A DNA stretch of 49,257 bases, taken from assembly GCF_015207665.1 (NCBI RefSeq), contig NZ_JADEWL010000042.1, positions 1 to 49,257 of the forward strand, read 5' to 3'. Made by a program: the position numbers and the translations under genes. Source of the stretch: Plectonema cf. radiosum LEGE 06105. GTDB taxonomy: Bacteria > Cyanobacteriota > Cyanobacteriia > Cyanobacteriales > Nostocaceae. The notes beneath the pieces are model-generated. The model made no database searches. It saw only the letters and a program-made list of their open reading frames with translations, and was not told the DNA's origin. Positions 35,758 through 45,504 of the stretch are shown here, piece by piece (position 1 is the first letter of the stretch; each line of letters starts with the position of its first letter).

Positions 35758-35769
35758 CAGGAGTAAAAA

Positions 35770-36489
35770 ATGGCAAAAAATAAATTATCGCGTCGTTTGA
35801 GAGAGCTGCACGAAAAAGTAGAAGATAAAGACTATCAACCGATAGAAGCTTTAAGTTTGCTCAAAGAAACAGCAACGGCAAAATTTCCCGAAGCCGCAGA
35901 AGCGCATATTCGCTTGGGAATAGACCCCAAATATACAGATCAGCAGTTGCGGACAACAGTAGTACTACCCAAAGGTACCGGACAAAACATCAGAGTAGCA
36001 GTAATTGCACGAGGTGAGAAAGTAGCCGAAGCAACTAGTGCAGGTGCTGATGTAGTTGGGTCAGAAGAACTGATTACCGAAATTCAGCAAGGAAGAATGG
36101 ACTTTGATAAGCTAATTGCGACTCCTGATGTTATGCCGCAAGTAGCAAAACTTGGTAAATTATTAGGTCCGCGTGGTTTGATGCCATCCCCCAAAGGTGG
36201 AACCGTGACATTTGACCTCGCAGGTGCGATTGAGGAATTCAAAGCTGGTAAATTAGAATTTAGAGCCGACCGTACTGGCATAGTTCATGTTATGTTTGGT
36301 AAGGCATCTTTTTCTCCAGAAGATTTATTAGTAAACTTGAAGGCGTTGCAAGAAAGCATTGAACGTAACCGTCCTTCAGGAGCAAAGGGTCGCTATTGGC
36401 GGACTGTATATGTATCTGCCACCATGGGACCATCCATAAAAATTGATGTCAATGCTTTACGCGATTTAAAAATTGGTCAAGCAGCTTAA
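35770..36489 (+). CDS. rplA: 50S ribosomal protein L1
   Basis: 239 residues with L1 family segments [40 protein letters not shown], the [19 protein letters not shown] motif, [18 protein letters not shown] and [12 protein letters not shown]. It forms the L1 stalk and commonly represses its own mRNA. Ribosome site AGGAG at 35759-35763. Confidence 0.97.
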   Translation: MAKNKLSRRLRELHEKVEDKDYQPIEALSLLKETATAKFPEAAEAHIRLGIDPKYTDQQLRTTVVLPKGTGQNIRVAVIARGEKVAEATSAGADVVGSEELITEIQQGRMDFDKLIATPDVMPQVAKLGKLLGPRGLMPSPKGGTVTFDLAGAIEEFKAGKLEFRADRTGIVHVMFGKASFSPEDLLVNLKALQESIERNRPSGAKGRYWRTVYVSATMGPSIKIDVNALRDLKIGQAA

Positions 36490-36624
36490 CTGAGAAAAAA
36501 ATTAATCAATCAAGTTTGATTAGTTTTGAGTTATGATTTGTAAGTTATGGGTTAATCAAAGAAAATTATTTTTAACTCCTAACTTCATGTCCTAACTCTC
36601 AACTTGAAACCTTAAAAATAAATA

Positions 36625-36690
36625 GGTAACAGCCAGAGACAGCAGGTGCTTTAACAAAAGCTTAATTTCCTGCCTAGGTTAACATCCCAA
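36625..36690 (+). promoter_or_regulatory. Ribosomal protein L10 leader (rplJ autoregulatory RNA)
   Basis: ACAGCAGGTGCTTTAAC...AAAGCTTAATTTCCTGCCTAGGTTAAC carries the conserved L10-leader layout split here in two halves: GCAGG pairing with CCTGC, an AAGCTTAATT internal loop and an outer GTTAAC/GTAAC closing pair. L10 (with L7/L12) binds this RNA to control rplJL expression. It sits about 160-220 bases before rplJ, as is usual. Confidence 0.8.
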
Positions 36691-36776
36691 CTTCCCTCTT
36701 TTTCCACTCTTAGTAGTAAGAATTAGATGATGTAAGGATTTTGTAATCACTTATCAACAAGTTATTACAAATGTTA

Positions 36777-36812
36777 AACCCTGGCTGTTGCAGTCGGGGT
36801 TTTGTTGTTTGA
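36777..36812 (+). terminator. Attenuator-like hairpin in the rplJ leader
   Basis: AACCCTGGCTG (36777-36787), loop TTG, CAGTCGGGGTT (36791-36801) pair along all 11 positions (two G-U pairs) and are followed by TTGTTGTTTG. Its position between the L10 leader and rplJ suggests transcription attenuation that is controlled by L10 binding. Confidence 0.6.
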
Positions 36813-36847
36813 AAGGTCGATAAAAACCATGAAGGAGGTGATATAAA

Positions 36848-37408
36848 ATGGGTAGAACGCTAGAAGATAAAAAGGCGATAGTCGCCGACCTCAAAGAAGT
36901 TTTGAGCGAGTCTTCTCTGGCATTGATAGTTGACTACCAAGGGCTGAGCGTATCGGAAATTAGCGACTTGCGGAATCGGATGCGTCCAACTGGTACTGTT
37001 TGTAAAAGAGCCAAAAACACCTTGATGCGGATTGCTGTTCAAGAAGATCAGCAATGGCAGCCAATGACACAATACCTTCAAGATTCTTCAGTCTTTTTAC
37101 TAGTTAAAGAAGACTTAAAAGAAGCCATCAAGGCTTACGAAGAATTTCAAAAAGTCACCAAGAAAACAGAAATTCGCGGTGGAGTACTTGAAGGACAGGC
37201 TTTGACGTTAGATCAGGTCAAAGCACTTAAAGACTTGCCTTCCAAGCAAGAACTTATGGCTCGCATCGCTGTTCGTTTGAATGCAGTTGCCACCAAATTG
37301 GCCAAAGGTATCAACCAAGTACCAACCAAATTGGCCAAAGGTATCAACGAAGTACCCAGTTCTTTGGTACGTGCAGTCAAAGCAGTATCCGAAAAAGAAG
37401 ATTCTTGA
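36848..37408 (+). CDS. rplJ: 50S ribosomal protein L10
   Basis: 186 residues. N-terminal L10 domain: LEDKKAIVADLKEVLSESS, LIVDYQGLSVSEISDLRNRM, VCKRAKNTLMRIAV and LPSKQELMARIA. The C-terminal part holds an internal duplication, TKLAKGINQVP / TKLAKGINEVP (11 residues each, nearly the same in DNA), before the L7/L12-binding helix end. Excellent ribosome site AAGGAGGTG ahead of ATG 36848. The stop is followed at once by a GATTTTG heptamer array. Confidence 0.95.
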   Translation: MGRTLEDKKAIVADLKEVLSESSLALIVDYQGLSVSEISDLRNRMRPTGTVCKRAKNTLMRIAVQEDQQWQPMTQYLQDSSVFLLVKEDLKEAIKAYEEFQKVTKKTEIRGGVLEGQALTLDQVKALKDLPSKQELMARIAVRLNAVATKLAKGINQVPTKLAKGINEVPSSLVRAVKAVSEKEDS

Positions 37409-37462
37409 GATTTTGGATTTTAGATTTTGGATTTTAGATTTTGGATTTTAGATTTTGGATTA
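37408..37462. repeat. Heptanucleotide array (GATTTTG/GATTTTA)
   Basis: About seven alternating GATTTTG and GATTTTA units between rplJ and rplL. Confidence 0.8.
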
Positions 37463-37559
37463 TATGCAAAGAAACCGAATCTAATTTGAGAAATCTAATT
37501 ATCTAGTTATCTAGACAAATTTTTGATTTAACAACAACGACAACAACAGGAGTAAATTA

Positions 37560-37970
37560 ATGTCTGCTAAAACCGATGAAATCATTGAAAGCTTGAAGTC
37601 TTTGAGCTTACTCGAAGCTTCCGAACTAGTTAAGCAAATTGAAGAAGTGTTTCAGGTAGATGCTTCCGCTTCTGGTGGCGGCGGTATGATGATGATGCCT
37701 GGAATGATGCCCGGAATGGGTGGTGGTGGTGCTGCTGCTGAACCTGAAGAAGAGAAAACCGAGTTTGACGTAGTACTTGAAGACGTACCAGCCGATAAGA
37801 AGATTGCTATCCTCAAGGTTGTACGCGGTATTACCGGCTTAGGTTTGAAAGAAGCCAAAGATTTAGTAGAATCTGCACCCAAGCCAGTTAAAGAAGCCAT
37901 TGCCAAAGATGCTGCTGAAGATGCTAAGAAACAGCTTGAAGAAGCTGGTGCTAAGGTGTCGATTAAGTAA
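37560..37970 (+). CDS. rplL: 50S ribosomal protein L7/L12
   Basis: 136 residues: N-terminal dimer domain ([24 protein letters not shown]), a hinge rich in Met, Pro and Gly ([18 protein letters not shown]), and the factor-binding C-terminal domain ([39 protein letters not shown]). Ribosome site AGGAG at 37548-37552. Last gene of the cluster; only heptamer arrays follow, and no clear terminator is visible. Confidence 0.97.
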   Translation: MSAKTDEIIESLKSLSLLEASELVKQIEEVFQVDASASGGGGMMMMPGMMPGMGGGGAAAEPEEEKTEFDVVLEDVPADKKIAILKVVRGITGLGLKEAKDLVESAPKPVKEAIAKDAAEDAKKQLEEAGAKVSIK

Positions 37971-37974
37971 TTAA

Positions 37975-38160
37975 TTTGGTAATTGGTAATTGGTAATTGG
38001 TAATTGCTAATTGGTAATTGAGGATTGAAGTATATATTTGAAAGGGCAATCGCTCCGCGTGTTCGTCAAAATTCCCTCATTATTAATTATTTTACCCATC
38101 ACCGATTACCGATTACCGATTACCGATTACCTATTACCTATTACCTATTACCTATTACCC
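37975..38160. repeat. Heptanucleotide arrays downstream of rplL
   Basis: TTGGTAA units (37975-38025) and GATTACC/CTATTACC units (38101-38160), opposite in orientation, so the transcript could fold on itself. Confidence 0.75.
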
Positions 38161-38162
38161 AA

Positions 38163-39971
38163 TCAATGTAACTCCGCATCCCAAACAGCAATATAGATGC
38201 GGTCTTCTTTATTACGTTGGATTATTCCTTTTAAACCGCCGGTTTGAAAGGAATATTGGTTTGTTTGGCGTTGGTAAACTCGCTGCAATCCTTGTTGGAT
38301 ATCGCCATTCATATTACCTGCTAACATTCCTTGTAAAGCATTTTGCATTGTATTTTCTCCCACCGATTGAGCGAGAGATGCTTCTGTTTGTCGCAATATT
38401 CCAGACTGACGGTCAAAAAGTAAACCGAGGTCTACGCGATTGGGTTGTAATCTATAAAGATAAGCACGAGTATTCCATAAACCATTAGAAACTTTGCTTG
38501 GTTGTCCTAAATTTGCTTTAACGTTGTTTTCTGAAACTCCTGTAGGAAATACTGGAAAAGTACGATTATTAGTATTATTAACAAGTGGTTTTTCAATTTC
38601 TTTTGGAGGTGTTGGAGGTTGAGGAATAGGGCTAGGGATAGGAGTGGAAATTATTTGCGGTTGCGGCTCTGATGTTGGAATCAACGACGGCTGATTGTTT
38701 TCCGGTGTAGGTTGCGGTGTGAATTCTGGAGTTGGTTCTGGAGTTGGTTCAATTGTCAATTGCTGCTGCGGTTGCGGTGGAGCAATTTGTGGCTGTGAGG
38801 GAGGTTGAATTTCTGCTGGTTGGGGTGGTTCTACTTCGCTAAAAATTGGTTCGGGAGTAGCAATTGAATTATTCTCACTCTTATCAATTGATTCTCGTGG
38901 TAGAGGAGTTTCAGATATGACGACCTTTTCTTCTGGTTGTTGACGATTAAAATTAGCAATTGCTATTCCCCCAATTAATCCTACAGTAAGTAAACCACCG
39001 AAAATTAAAGCGGGTTTTAACCTGTTTTTGGAAGTTGGAGAAACTGGAGTATTTCCAGGAATTCCGCCTACAGGAGATACTGCGACTGTTTTTTGAGTAT
39101 TTTGGGTATTTTGTGTTTTGAATCCGGGTAAAGTAGTAGTAGAATTACTAGATTGCAAAGCATAAAGCATTTTGCTTGCAGTGCTGAAGCGAATTCCTAG
39201 ATTTGGATTAATTGCTTGATTGAGAACTGTTTTGAAACCAGTAGATAATTCTTCAGGAGCATAATTTTCCCATAAAATTTCACCTGTTTGCGGATTGGTT
39301 TCTAATTCTTGGGGGTGTTTACCAGTTAATAAATAAATCGCTGTTAAACCCAAACTATAAATATCGGTTGCGAAAACCGCACGCCCTACAGCTTGTTCGA
39401 TTGGCATATATCCCGGTGTACCTATTACCATCGATTTTGTGGGGTTGCCTGAAGAAGTGATGGTATTACGAATCGTTTCTTTTACTGCACCGAAATCAAT
39501 TAGAACTGGCTTATTATTTGAACTGCGGAAAATAATATTATCGGGTTTAATATCGCGGTGAATAATTCCTTTCGAGTGGACGTATTCTAAAACTGATAAC
39601 AAACTGAGTAAAATTTCTCTTACAGCTTTTTCATCCAAACATCCTTGAGTTTCAATAATATTTGTTAAAGTTTGTCCTTGAATCCATTCTTGAACCAAAT
39701 AAAACAACCCATTTTCCGAAAAATAAGCGAAAAGATTAGGAATTTGGTCACTACCTTCACCGAGAAATTCTAAAGTTGCTGCTTCTCGTTCAAAACGTTG
39801 CTGAATATGCAGATAGGTTTTTGGATCATCTACCAGTGGTTTAAGTTGCTTAATCACGCAACGACGACGAGAAGGAAGATGAGTATCTTCTGCTAAAAAG
39901 GTTTCACCAAACCCCCCAGCACCTAACACCTGGATAACTTGATAACGATTGTTCAGTAACTTTGTTGTCAT
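38163..39971 (-). CDS. Serine/threonine protein kinase with membrane segment and Pro-rich linker
   Basis: 602 residues. The Hanks-type kinase domain (about 1-270) is complete: VLGAGGFGETFLAED (P-loop), CVIKQLKP (Lys), GIIHRDIKPDNIIF (catalytic loop), VLIDFGAVKE (DFG) and GTPGYMPIEQAVGRA. One membrane helix, ALIFGGLLTVGLIGGIAIA (about 320-340), is followed by a Pro/Gln/Glu-rich linker (350-470) and a C-terminal domain of ~120 residues (NVKANLGQPSKVSNGLW, ...YRLQPNRVDLGLLFD) found in other cyanobacterial kinases. The layout predicts a cytoplasmic kinase with an external sensor domain. Targets unknown. Confidence 0.92.
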   Translation of the reverse strand: MTTKLLNNRYQVIQVLGAGGFGETFLAEDTHLPSRRRCVIKQLKPLVDDPKTYLHIQQRFEREAATLEFLGEGSDQIPNLFAYFSENGLFYLVQEWIQGQTLTNIIETQGCLDEKAVREILLSLLSVLEYVHSKGIIHRDIKPDNIIFRSSNNKPVLIDFGAVKETIRNTITSSGNPTKSMVIGTPGYMPIEQAVGRAVFATDIYSLGLTAIYLLTGKHPQELETNPQTGEILWENYAPEELSTGFKTVLNQAINPNLGIRFSTASKMLYALQSSNSTTTLPGFKTQNTQNTQKTVAVSPVGGIPGNTPVSPTSKNRLKPALIFGGLLTVGLIGGIAIANFNRQQPEEKVVISETPLPRESIDKSENNSIATPEPIFSEVEPPQPAEIQPPSQPQIAPPQPQQQLTIEPTPEPTPEFTPQPTPENNQPSLIPTSEPQPQIISTPIPSPIPQPPTPPKEIEKPLVNNTNNRTFPVFPTGVSENNVKANLGQPSKVSNGLWNTRAYLYRLQPNRVDLGLLFDRQSGILRQTEASLAQSVGENTMQNALQGMLAGNMNGDIQQGLQRVYQRQTNQYSFQTGGLKGIIQRNKEDRIYIAVWDAELH

Positions 39972-40129
39972 ACTGCTTTAAACGAGTGAATAGTACTCCA
40001 ATCGATGACGCGAACCAATATTTAATTTATCTTAAAAATTCCGACGGTGTTGGGATGGAATTTATCCCGATTTTATTTTTGATTGTTTTCTAAAAGGAGG
40101 AAATTCTGTATATTGTTATTAAAGAACAA

Positions 40130-40143
40130 CTCTAGCGCTAGAG
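40130..40143. promoter_or_regulatory. Perfect 14-bp palindrome at the start of the helix-turn-helix gene
   Basis: CTCTAGCGCTAGAG is fully symmetric and lies 3-18 bases before the candidate start codons of the small DNA-binding protein. It could be an autoregulatory operator; this is inferred. Confidence 0.45.
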
Positions 40144-40145
40144 TT

Positions 40146-40601
40146 ATGGAGAAAATAATTATGATTGGGACAATAGAAGCTGCTCGATTACTCAAAATTT
40201 GTACTCAAAGAGTCCGGCAATTACTTTACGAAGGTCGAATTGTTGGAGCAAAAAAGGTTGGTAAATTTTGGCAGATTCCTCTAATCAATCAAATGCCCAA
40301 GGTTATAGAAGGTAAACGAGGTCCTAAAGGAACTTGGAGAAAACGAGTTAGCTCGGCATTAACTCGCATTCACGTTAATTCACATAAGATTAGAAGCAAT
40401 AATCATGGCACTAAAGAACCTGTAATCATAATTAGATCCGGTTCTGAAAAAATTTATGCTCATGGCGTGCAAATCAATGGAAGTTGTAATCTGATTTACA
40501 GACCCGAGAAACCTCTTGATTGTGGAGCCACGCTTTGGATTGAGGTAGAACCTGATGTTGTGGTCAAACCTTTCATTTTTGCTAATATGACTCGTTTTTA
40601 G
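40146..40601 (+). CDS. Small helix-turn-helix (excisionase/MerR-like) protein of unknown role
   Basis: The frame opens at a TTG (40083), but better starts are ATG 40146 or ATG 40161; the latter has GGAG nine bases upstream. I list 40146 (151 aa). Residues about 6-45 (TIEAARLLKICTQRVRQLLY, then EGRIVGAKKVGKFWQIP) form an excisionase/MerR-like winged helix that reads as DNA-binding. A basic linker (KRGPKGTWRKR) follows, then a ~70-residue beta-rich C-terminal domain that I do not recognise. Encoded divergently from the Ser/Thr kinase gene. Confidence 0.7.
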   Translation: MEKIIMIGTIEAARLLKICTQRVRQLLYEGRIVGAKKVGKFWQIPLINQMPKVIEGKRGPKGTWRKRVSSALTRIHVNSHKIRSNNHGTKEPVIIIRSGSEKIYAHGVQINGSCNLIYRPEKPLDCGATLWIEVEPDVVVKPFIFANMTRF

Positions 40602-40686
40602 TACAACCAGATTTAAATTTCAAAACAAAAAAACGGCAGAGAAGTTAGATTCCCCACCGCTTTCAATTAATTAAAATTTTAGATAA

Positions 40687-43179
40687 TTACCCCTCAACAG
40701 CTTGAGGCAAAGCATCATCTTGACCGCTGCTGTCTTCTGGTGTTTTCTCGGCAGTAACAAGAATATTTCCACCTTCATCCACATCAACTAAGGCTGTATC
40801 GCCTTCACCAATGCGCCCGGAGAGAATTTCTTCGGCTAGACTATCTTCCAGTAAGCGCATAATTGCTCTACGTAGAGGTCTTGCACCGTAACTAGGATTA
40901 TAACCTTCTAGAAGCAAACGCTCTTTGAAACGGTCGCTTACTTGTAGCTCAATACCTTTTTCGGTGAGTCGTCCGAATACTTCCTTGAGCATGATATCGG
41001 CAATTAACATTACCTCTTCACGGTTCAACTGACGGAAGACGATGATTTCATCCAGACGGTTGAGGAATTCCGGACGGAAGTACTGCTTGAGTTCTTCGTT
41101 AACCAAAGACTTGATCCGATTGTACTGAGACTCGCTCGCGTCTTCGGCAAACTCGAAACCGATACCACCACCACCTTTTTCAATTACCTTAGAACCGATG
41201 TTAGAAGTTAATATCAACAAGGTGTTTTTGAAGTCTACGGTGCGTCCCTTTGCATCCGTTAATCTACCGTCTTCAAGAATTTGAAGCAGCATATTAAATA
41301 CATCGGGGTGCGCTTTCTCGATTTCGTCGAAAAGTACTACTGTATAAGGTCTACGTCTTACAGCTTCCGTTAACTGACCGCCTTCGTTGTAGCCTACATA
41401 ACCAGGAGGCGAACCAATCAGCTTACTGACAGTGTGACGCTCCATGAATTCGGACATATCGAGACGAATCATTGCTTCTTCCGAACCGAAGAAGTAAGAA
41501 GCCAAAGATTTAGCTAATTCAGTTTTACCTACACCTGTGGGACCTGAGAACACAAAGCTCGCAATCGGTCGGTTGGGATTTTTCAACCCAACACGAGCGC
41601 GGCGAATTGCTCGCGAAACTGCTCTTACGGCTTCTTCTTGACCAATTAAACGCTGGTGCAAGGTGTCTTCCATGTGTAGCAATTTCTCGGATTCCGATTC
41701 GGTGAGTTTGTTCACCGGAACACCAGTCCAAGAAGCCACAATATGAGCAATATCTTCTTCAGTAACTACAGGCTCTTCCCCATCAGTACGGGAAGCACCA
41801 GCTTTACTTTGAGCAATAGCGCGAATTTCTGCTTTGATCTCCATTTCGCGATCGCGCAGTTCACCAGCTTTATCAAAATCTTGGGAACGTACTGCGTCAT
41901 CTTTCTCTTTGAGAATTTTACGCAGTTCTTTGTCCAACTCTTTAGCTGCGGGAGGCAGCTGGGAGTTAATCAAACGTACCCGGCTTCCAGCTTCATCAAT
42001 TAAGTCAATTGCTTTGTCTGGAAGAAAGCGATCGCTAATATAACGGTCAGATAATTTAGCCGCCGCTAGCACCGCTTCGTCAGAAATTTTCAATTTATGA
42101 TGTTGTTCGTAACGGTCGCGCAGACCGCGTAAAATTTCAATAGTTTCATCTACTGAAGGTTCACCCACCATCACTGGTTGGAAACGACGCTCAAGGGCTG
42201 CATCTCGTTCGATGTGCTTGCGGTATTCATCGAGCGTTGTTGCGCCGATACACTGCAATTCACCACGAGCTAAAGCTGGCTTGAGAATATTGGCAGCATC
42301 AATTGCCCCTTCTGCCGCACCAGCACCAATTAAGGTGTGTACTTCGTCGATTACTAAAATTACATTTCCCGCCTGACGGATTTCATCCATAATTTTTTTC
42401 AGGCGTTCTTCAAATTCACCCCGATATTTGGTTCCTGCCACCAGCAAGCCAATATCAAGAGTTACCACGCGCTTGTCTTCTAAGATGTCAGGTACATCTT
42501 TGTTACCAATGCGTTGAGCCAATCCTTCCGCAATTGCCGTTTTACCAACACCTGGTTCCCCAATTAATACCGGGTTGTTTTTGGTTCGACGACCCAAAAT
42601 TTGGATTACTCGCTCAATTTCCTTGGCGCGTCCCACCACAGGGTCAAGCTTGCCATCCAAAGCCATTTGGGTCAAATTAGAGCCAAACTCATCCAGAGTC
42701 GGAGTCTTATTGCGCCCAGATTGACCAGTAGCCGCAACTTCAGCGGTTTCACCAAGCATACGGATCACTTGGGTTCTGACCTTAGATAGGTCTACACCAA
42801 GGTTTTCCAGTACTCTAGCTGCTACGCCTTCACCTTCGCGGATCAAGCCTAACAGTAGATGCTCAGTACCAATATAGTTGTGACCTAATTGGCGAGCCTC
42901 TTCTAAAGATAGTTCTAGAACTCGCTTTGCCCGTGGGGTAAACGGAATTTCCACGGCTACAAAACCCGAGCCTCGACCTATAATCTTTTCGACCTCGATT
43001 CTGGCATCTTTAAGGTTAACGCCCATTGATTTGAGCACCTTAGCCGCAACGCCAGTACCTTCGCCAATTAGACCCAAGAGAATCTGTTCAGTACCAACAA
43101 AATTATGCCCAAGACGGCGAGCCTCTTCTTGAGCAAGCATTATTACTTTGATGGCTTTTTCTGTGAAGCGTTCAAACAT
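40687..43179 (-). CDS. clpC: ATP-dependent Clp protease ATP-binding subunit ClpC
   Basis: 830 residues, the class I Hsp100 unfoldase that feeds ClpP. N-domain with two Clp_N repeats ([20 protein letters not shown] and [18 protein letters not shown]). First AAA module has Walker [14 protein letters not shown] and Walker [11 protein letters not shown]. The UVR-containing middle domain has [18 protein letters not shown]. Second AAA module has [13 protein letters not shown] and [14 protein letters not shown]; the C-terminus has [20 protein letters not shown]. Normal cyanobacterial length. The left neighbour is the HTH gene (convergent). Confidence 0.97.
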   Translation of the reverse strand: MFERFTEKAIKVIMLAQEEARRLGHNFVGTEQILLGLIGEGTGVAAKVLKSMGVNLKDARIEVEKIIGRGSGFVAVEIPFTPRAKRVLELSLEEARQLGHNYIGTEHLLLGLIREGEGVAARVLENLGVDLSKVRTQVIRMLGETAEVAATGQSGRNKTPTLDEFGSNLTQMALDGKLDPVVGRAKEIERVIQILGRRTKNNPVLIGEPGVGKTAIAEGLAQRIGNKDVPDILEDKRVVTLDIGLLVAGTKYRGEFEERLKKIMDEIRQAGNVILVIDEVHTLIGAGAAEGAIDAANILKPALARGELQCIGATTLDEYRKHIERDAALERRFQPVMVGEPSVDETIEILRGLRDRYEQHHKLKISDEAVLAAAKLSDRYISDRFLPDKAIDLIDEAGSRVRLINSQLPPAAKELDKELRKILKEKDDAVRSQDFDKAGELRDREMEIKAEIRAIAQSKAGASRTDGEEPVVTEEDIAHIVASWTGVPVNKLTESESEKLLHMEDTLHQRLIGQEEAVRAVSRAIRRARVGLKNPNRPIASFVFSGPTGVGKTELAKSLASYFFGSEEAMIRLDMSEFMERHTVSKLIGSPPGYVGYNEGGQLTEAVRRRPYTVVLFDEIEKAHPDVFNMLLQILEDGRLTDAKGRTVDFKNTLLILTSNIGSKVIEKGGGGIGFEFAEDASESQYNRIKSLVNEELKQYFRPEFLNRLDEIIVFRQLNREEVMLIADIMLKEVFGRLTEKGIELQVSDRFKERLLLEGYNPSYGARPLRRAIMRLLEDSLAEEILSGRIGEGDTALVDVDEGGNILVTAEKTPEDSSGQDDALPQAVEG

Positions 43180-43594
43180 AAGGCATTATTCCCATCGCCT
43201 GCGTCGTGCCGGTACGCTGATTTTAGCACAGGCAAATCCTATGGGTGTCTTTATAAACTTAGTAGACATCCAAATGCTTCAAACCCACTTCACAGGTTGG
43301 AACTACATAATATTTCTTACTTTGTTGTAGTCAGCATACTGAGGAGCTTATTTAAGTGTGCTATTTGACTTGACTACAATCTATATACACTTAGGTTGAC
43401 CAATTTACGGAGTTATTTTCCAACCATCACTAATAACAATTTAATTTTTTTACGTCAAGACGATTTTGAACTTTATAAAAATTATTTATCGTTTAGTTAA
43501 ATCTCATTTAAATATCATTTAGTTTTTCCCTGTTACAATTTCCTGGTAATTGTCAACCTCTAAGCTTTGACCTTCAACCTTCAACCTTTGACCT
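43180..43594. other. Intergenic region between clpC and rimI
   Basis: Upstream region of clpC. It contains no gene; a CCTTTGA/CCTTCAA heptamer array (43557-43606) overlaps the rimI stop codon at its right end. Confidence 0.5.
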
Positions 43595-44146
43595 TCAACC
43601 TTTGACTAACTGCCAACAAGATTTATCTAAACCTAAACAAACATTTACATACCAATTGGCTAAGGTTTCTGGGAAATCTGGCTTGTGTATACCTCCGAGC
43701 CAGAGAATTAAAGCATCTTCACCATTATCTTGGTAATAACGTCGTCGTCTCCCTGCTGTCTTAAACCCAAATTTTTCGTACAAAGAAATTGCAGCTTGAT
43801 TAGAAACCCGTACCTCTAACGTCGCTCGTTCCAAACCGCGATCGCGAGCTGTCTTGATCAAAGAATAAAGTAAAGCCGCGCCCATCCCTTGACGGTGATA
43901 TTGAGGATTGACTGCCAAAATTGTAATGTGGGCTTCTTCTAAAATTGACCAAAAACAACCCATTCCTAACAGTTTTTCGCCGGTATGGGAGGAAAATATA
44001 CCTTGTATCTCGCTGTTAGGACTATCCATCTCCCTTTCATAGGCAACTTTCGACCACAATCCCCCAAAACAAATTTTATCCAGTTCCAGGATTGCCTCTA
44101 GATGTTCATTAGATAAAGATTGAATTTGTATCTCAAATTTATTCAC
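43595..44146 (-). CDS. rimI: Ribosomal-protein-alanine N-acetyltransferase RimI-like (GNAT)
   Basis: 183 residues from a GTG at 44146, chosen because GAGGAGG lies five bases upstream; the longer frame to 44185 would run into the neighbouring mobile element. GNAT signatures: ILELDKICFGGLWSKVAYE, ITILAVNPQYHRQGMGAALL (acetyl-CoA loop QxxGxG), and LEVRVSNQAAISLYEKFGFK. RimI acetylates the N-terminal Ala of S18 in enterobacteria; the cyanobacterial substrate is inferred. The TGA stop lies in a heptamer repeat. It normally faces lysA, and here the IscB element lies between them. Confidence 0.88.
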   Translation of the reverse strand: MNKFEIQIQSLSNEHLEAILELDKICFGGLWSKVAYEREMDSPNSEIQGIFSSHTGEKLLGMGCFWSILEEAHITILAVNPQYHRQGMGAALLYSLIKTARDRGLERATLEVRVSNQAAISLYEKFGFKTAGRRRRYYQDNGEDALILWLGGIHKPDFPETLANWYVNVCLGLDKSCWQLVKG

Positions 44147-44227
44147 CAAACCTCCTCGCCCCGGAAGCCCCTGTTTTCTAAACATGGGGAGGAAGGGGCA
44201 GGGGAATTCATCCCCCGTCCAGGTATC

Positions 44228-45503
44228 TTAGAATGCATAGGAGTAGCCATCCTTCCCATGAATTGTTGTGCAAAATCTATAACTAATGCCTGTGATACGA
44301 CCTGTTTTGGTGGCAATATCAAAACCTCCTGTTTTACGACATAGAACTCGACCAACGTACTCGCCAATCTTTTTCCCAGAAGTGACAACAGCTTTAACGA
44401 TGTCGCCAGTTTTGAACCCAAAGTGAACTTGTTTGCGTTGCCTGTGGCGAACGGGGAATCCGTATTGATTCGTGCCGCACATCTGCCGAGTCCCCCAACC
44501 AGTACACTTGATGCGTAGTGGTTGCTGAGTAAGTAATTTAATTGTTTCGATATCCCCAACGCAAGCCGCATCAATCCAGTGTTGCTTGGGTAGTTCAAGT
44601 CTTGTTCGGTTGTATTTCGTTTGTCCACCCGTTGTGGTTGTGGTGGGTAGGATGTTTTTTAAGGTGCGAAATAATTCCCAACGAGTTGCATTGACTGCGG
44701 CTGCATCTTTTAATGGCTGCTTGGCTTGGTTTAAAATTTTCTCTAACTTTGCTGGTTCTTTTTTGAGAAAATCTTTGATATCTTTAGAACATTTCTTGCT
44801 GTTACATCGTTTGCAAGATAAGGTTAGGTTACTGACTCTGTTGCTACCTCCTTTTGACCTGGGGTGGATATGCTCAATTTGAAGTGGTACACCAACTTGA
44901 TCGCAGTAAGCGCACTTCCTGCCCCACTTTTCAAGCAAGTATTCCCGTATCTCATACCCATCAAGCTCTCCTTGTTGATACTCAATACCGTCAATTTCTG
45001 GGTTTTGTATTCTTTGGGTGTCAAACTTGACTAACTCCATCGCTATTTGAGTGATTGGGGCATAGCGACAAAGCCGTTTTACCCATGTCTCAATGGTCAG
45101 GACACGATGCATCAGCGATGGAGCAAGCCATCCCTCTTTGCGCTTGCGGTTGTTAAATCGCGGTTGACGGTAACGAGTTTTGCGATTACGACGACTACGG
45201 CTCCCGTGAACGTCTTGATTCTAAGGAATCTTTAATCTGCCATCCTCTATGTTCCAATTCCCCGGCCCAAATAACTTTGTTTTCATCCAAGATTGCAATA
45301 CCCGTAGTTTTGCTTCCAGGGTCAAACTTAATTGTTAATGGCTTGGGGCTAGAATTATCAACCACGTGCTTTAAAATGATTACAAAAGGATATATCCGAT
45401 AAATGGCTGCTTTTTGTTTTGTGAGTAATTTTCTTGCTCGTGCAGGAGGTATTGGATTGAGCGGTTGTTTGTTTTGGTCGATAACGAAAACATAATTTTG
45501 CAT
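44228..45503 (-). pseudogene. iscB: IscB RNA-guided nuclease, reading frame split by a one-base frameshift
   Basis: The first part (45503-45195, 102 aa) holds the PLMP domain (YVFVIDQNKQPLNP...ARARKLL) and RuvC-I (IKFDPGSKTTGIAI), then GELEHRGWQIKDSLESRRS, and hits a stop just after a GGG run at 45203-45205. Removing one G continues the frame into RSRRNRKTRYRQPRFNNRKR (arginine-rich bridge helix) and the second part, open to 44228. That part carries RuvC-II (AMELVKFD), the HNH domain (KCAYCDQ...LQIEHIHPRSKGGSNRVSNL...CKRCN), RuvC-III (HWIDAACVG) and the C-terminal target-interaction domain (GTRQMCGTNQYGFP, FKTGDIVKAV). Joined length is about 425 aa, normal for IscB. It may be a pseudogene, a sequencing error or a recoded gene. 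A separate 294-aa start at 45112 would lack RuvC-I. Confidence 0.88.
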
Positions 45504-45504
45504 T

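Noticed and set aside
44143-44628. A 161-aa reading frame on the minus strand
   Set aside because: It overlaps the iscB 3' end in another frame, has no family features, and its coding pattern is that of a shadow.
44228-45112. A stand-alone HNH homing or restriction endonuclease of 294 aa
   Set aside because: The bases upstream continue in frame into an IscB bridge helix, and RuvC-I and PLMP lie just beyond a one-base shift, so it is the C-terminal part of IscB.
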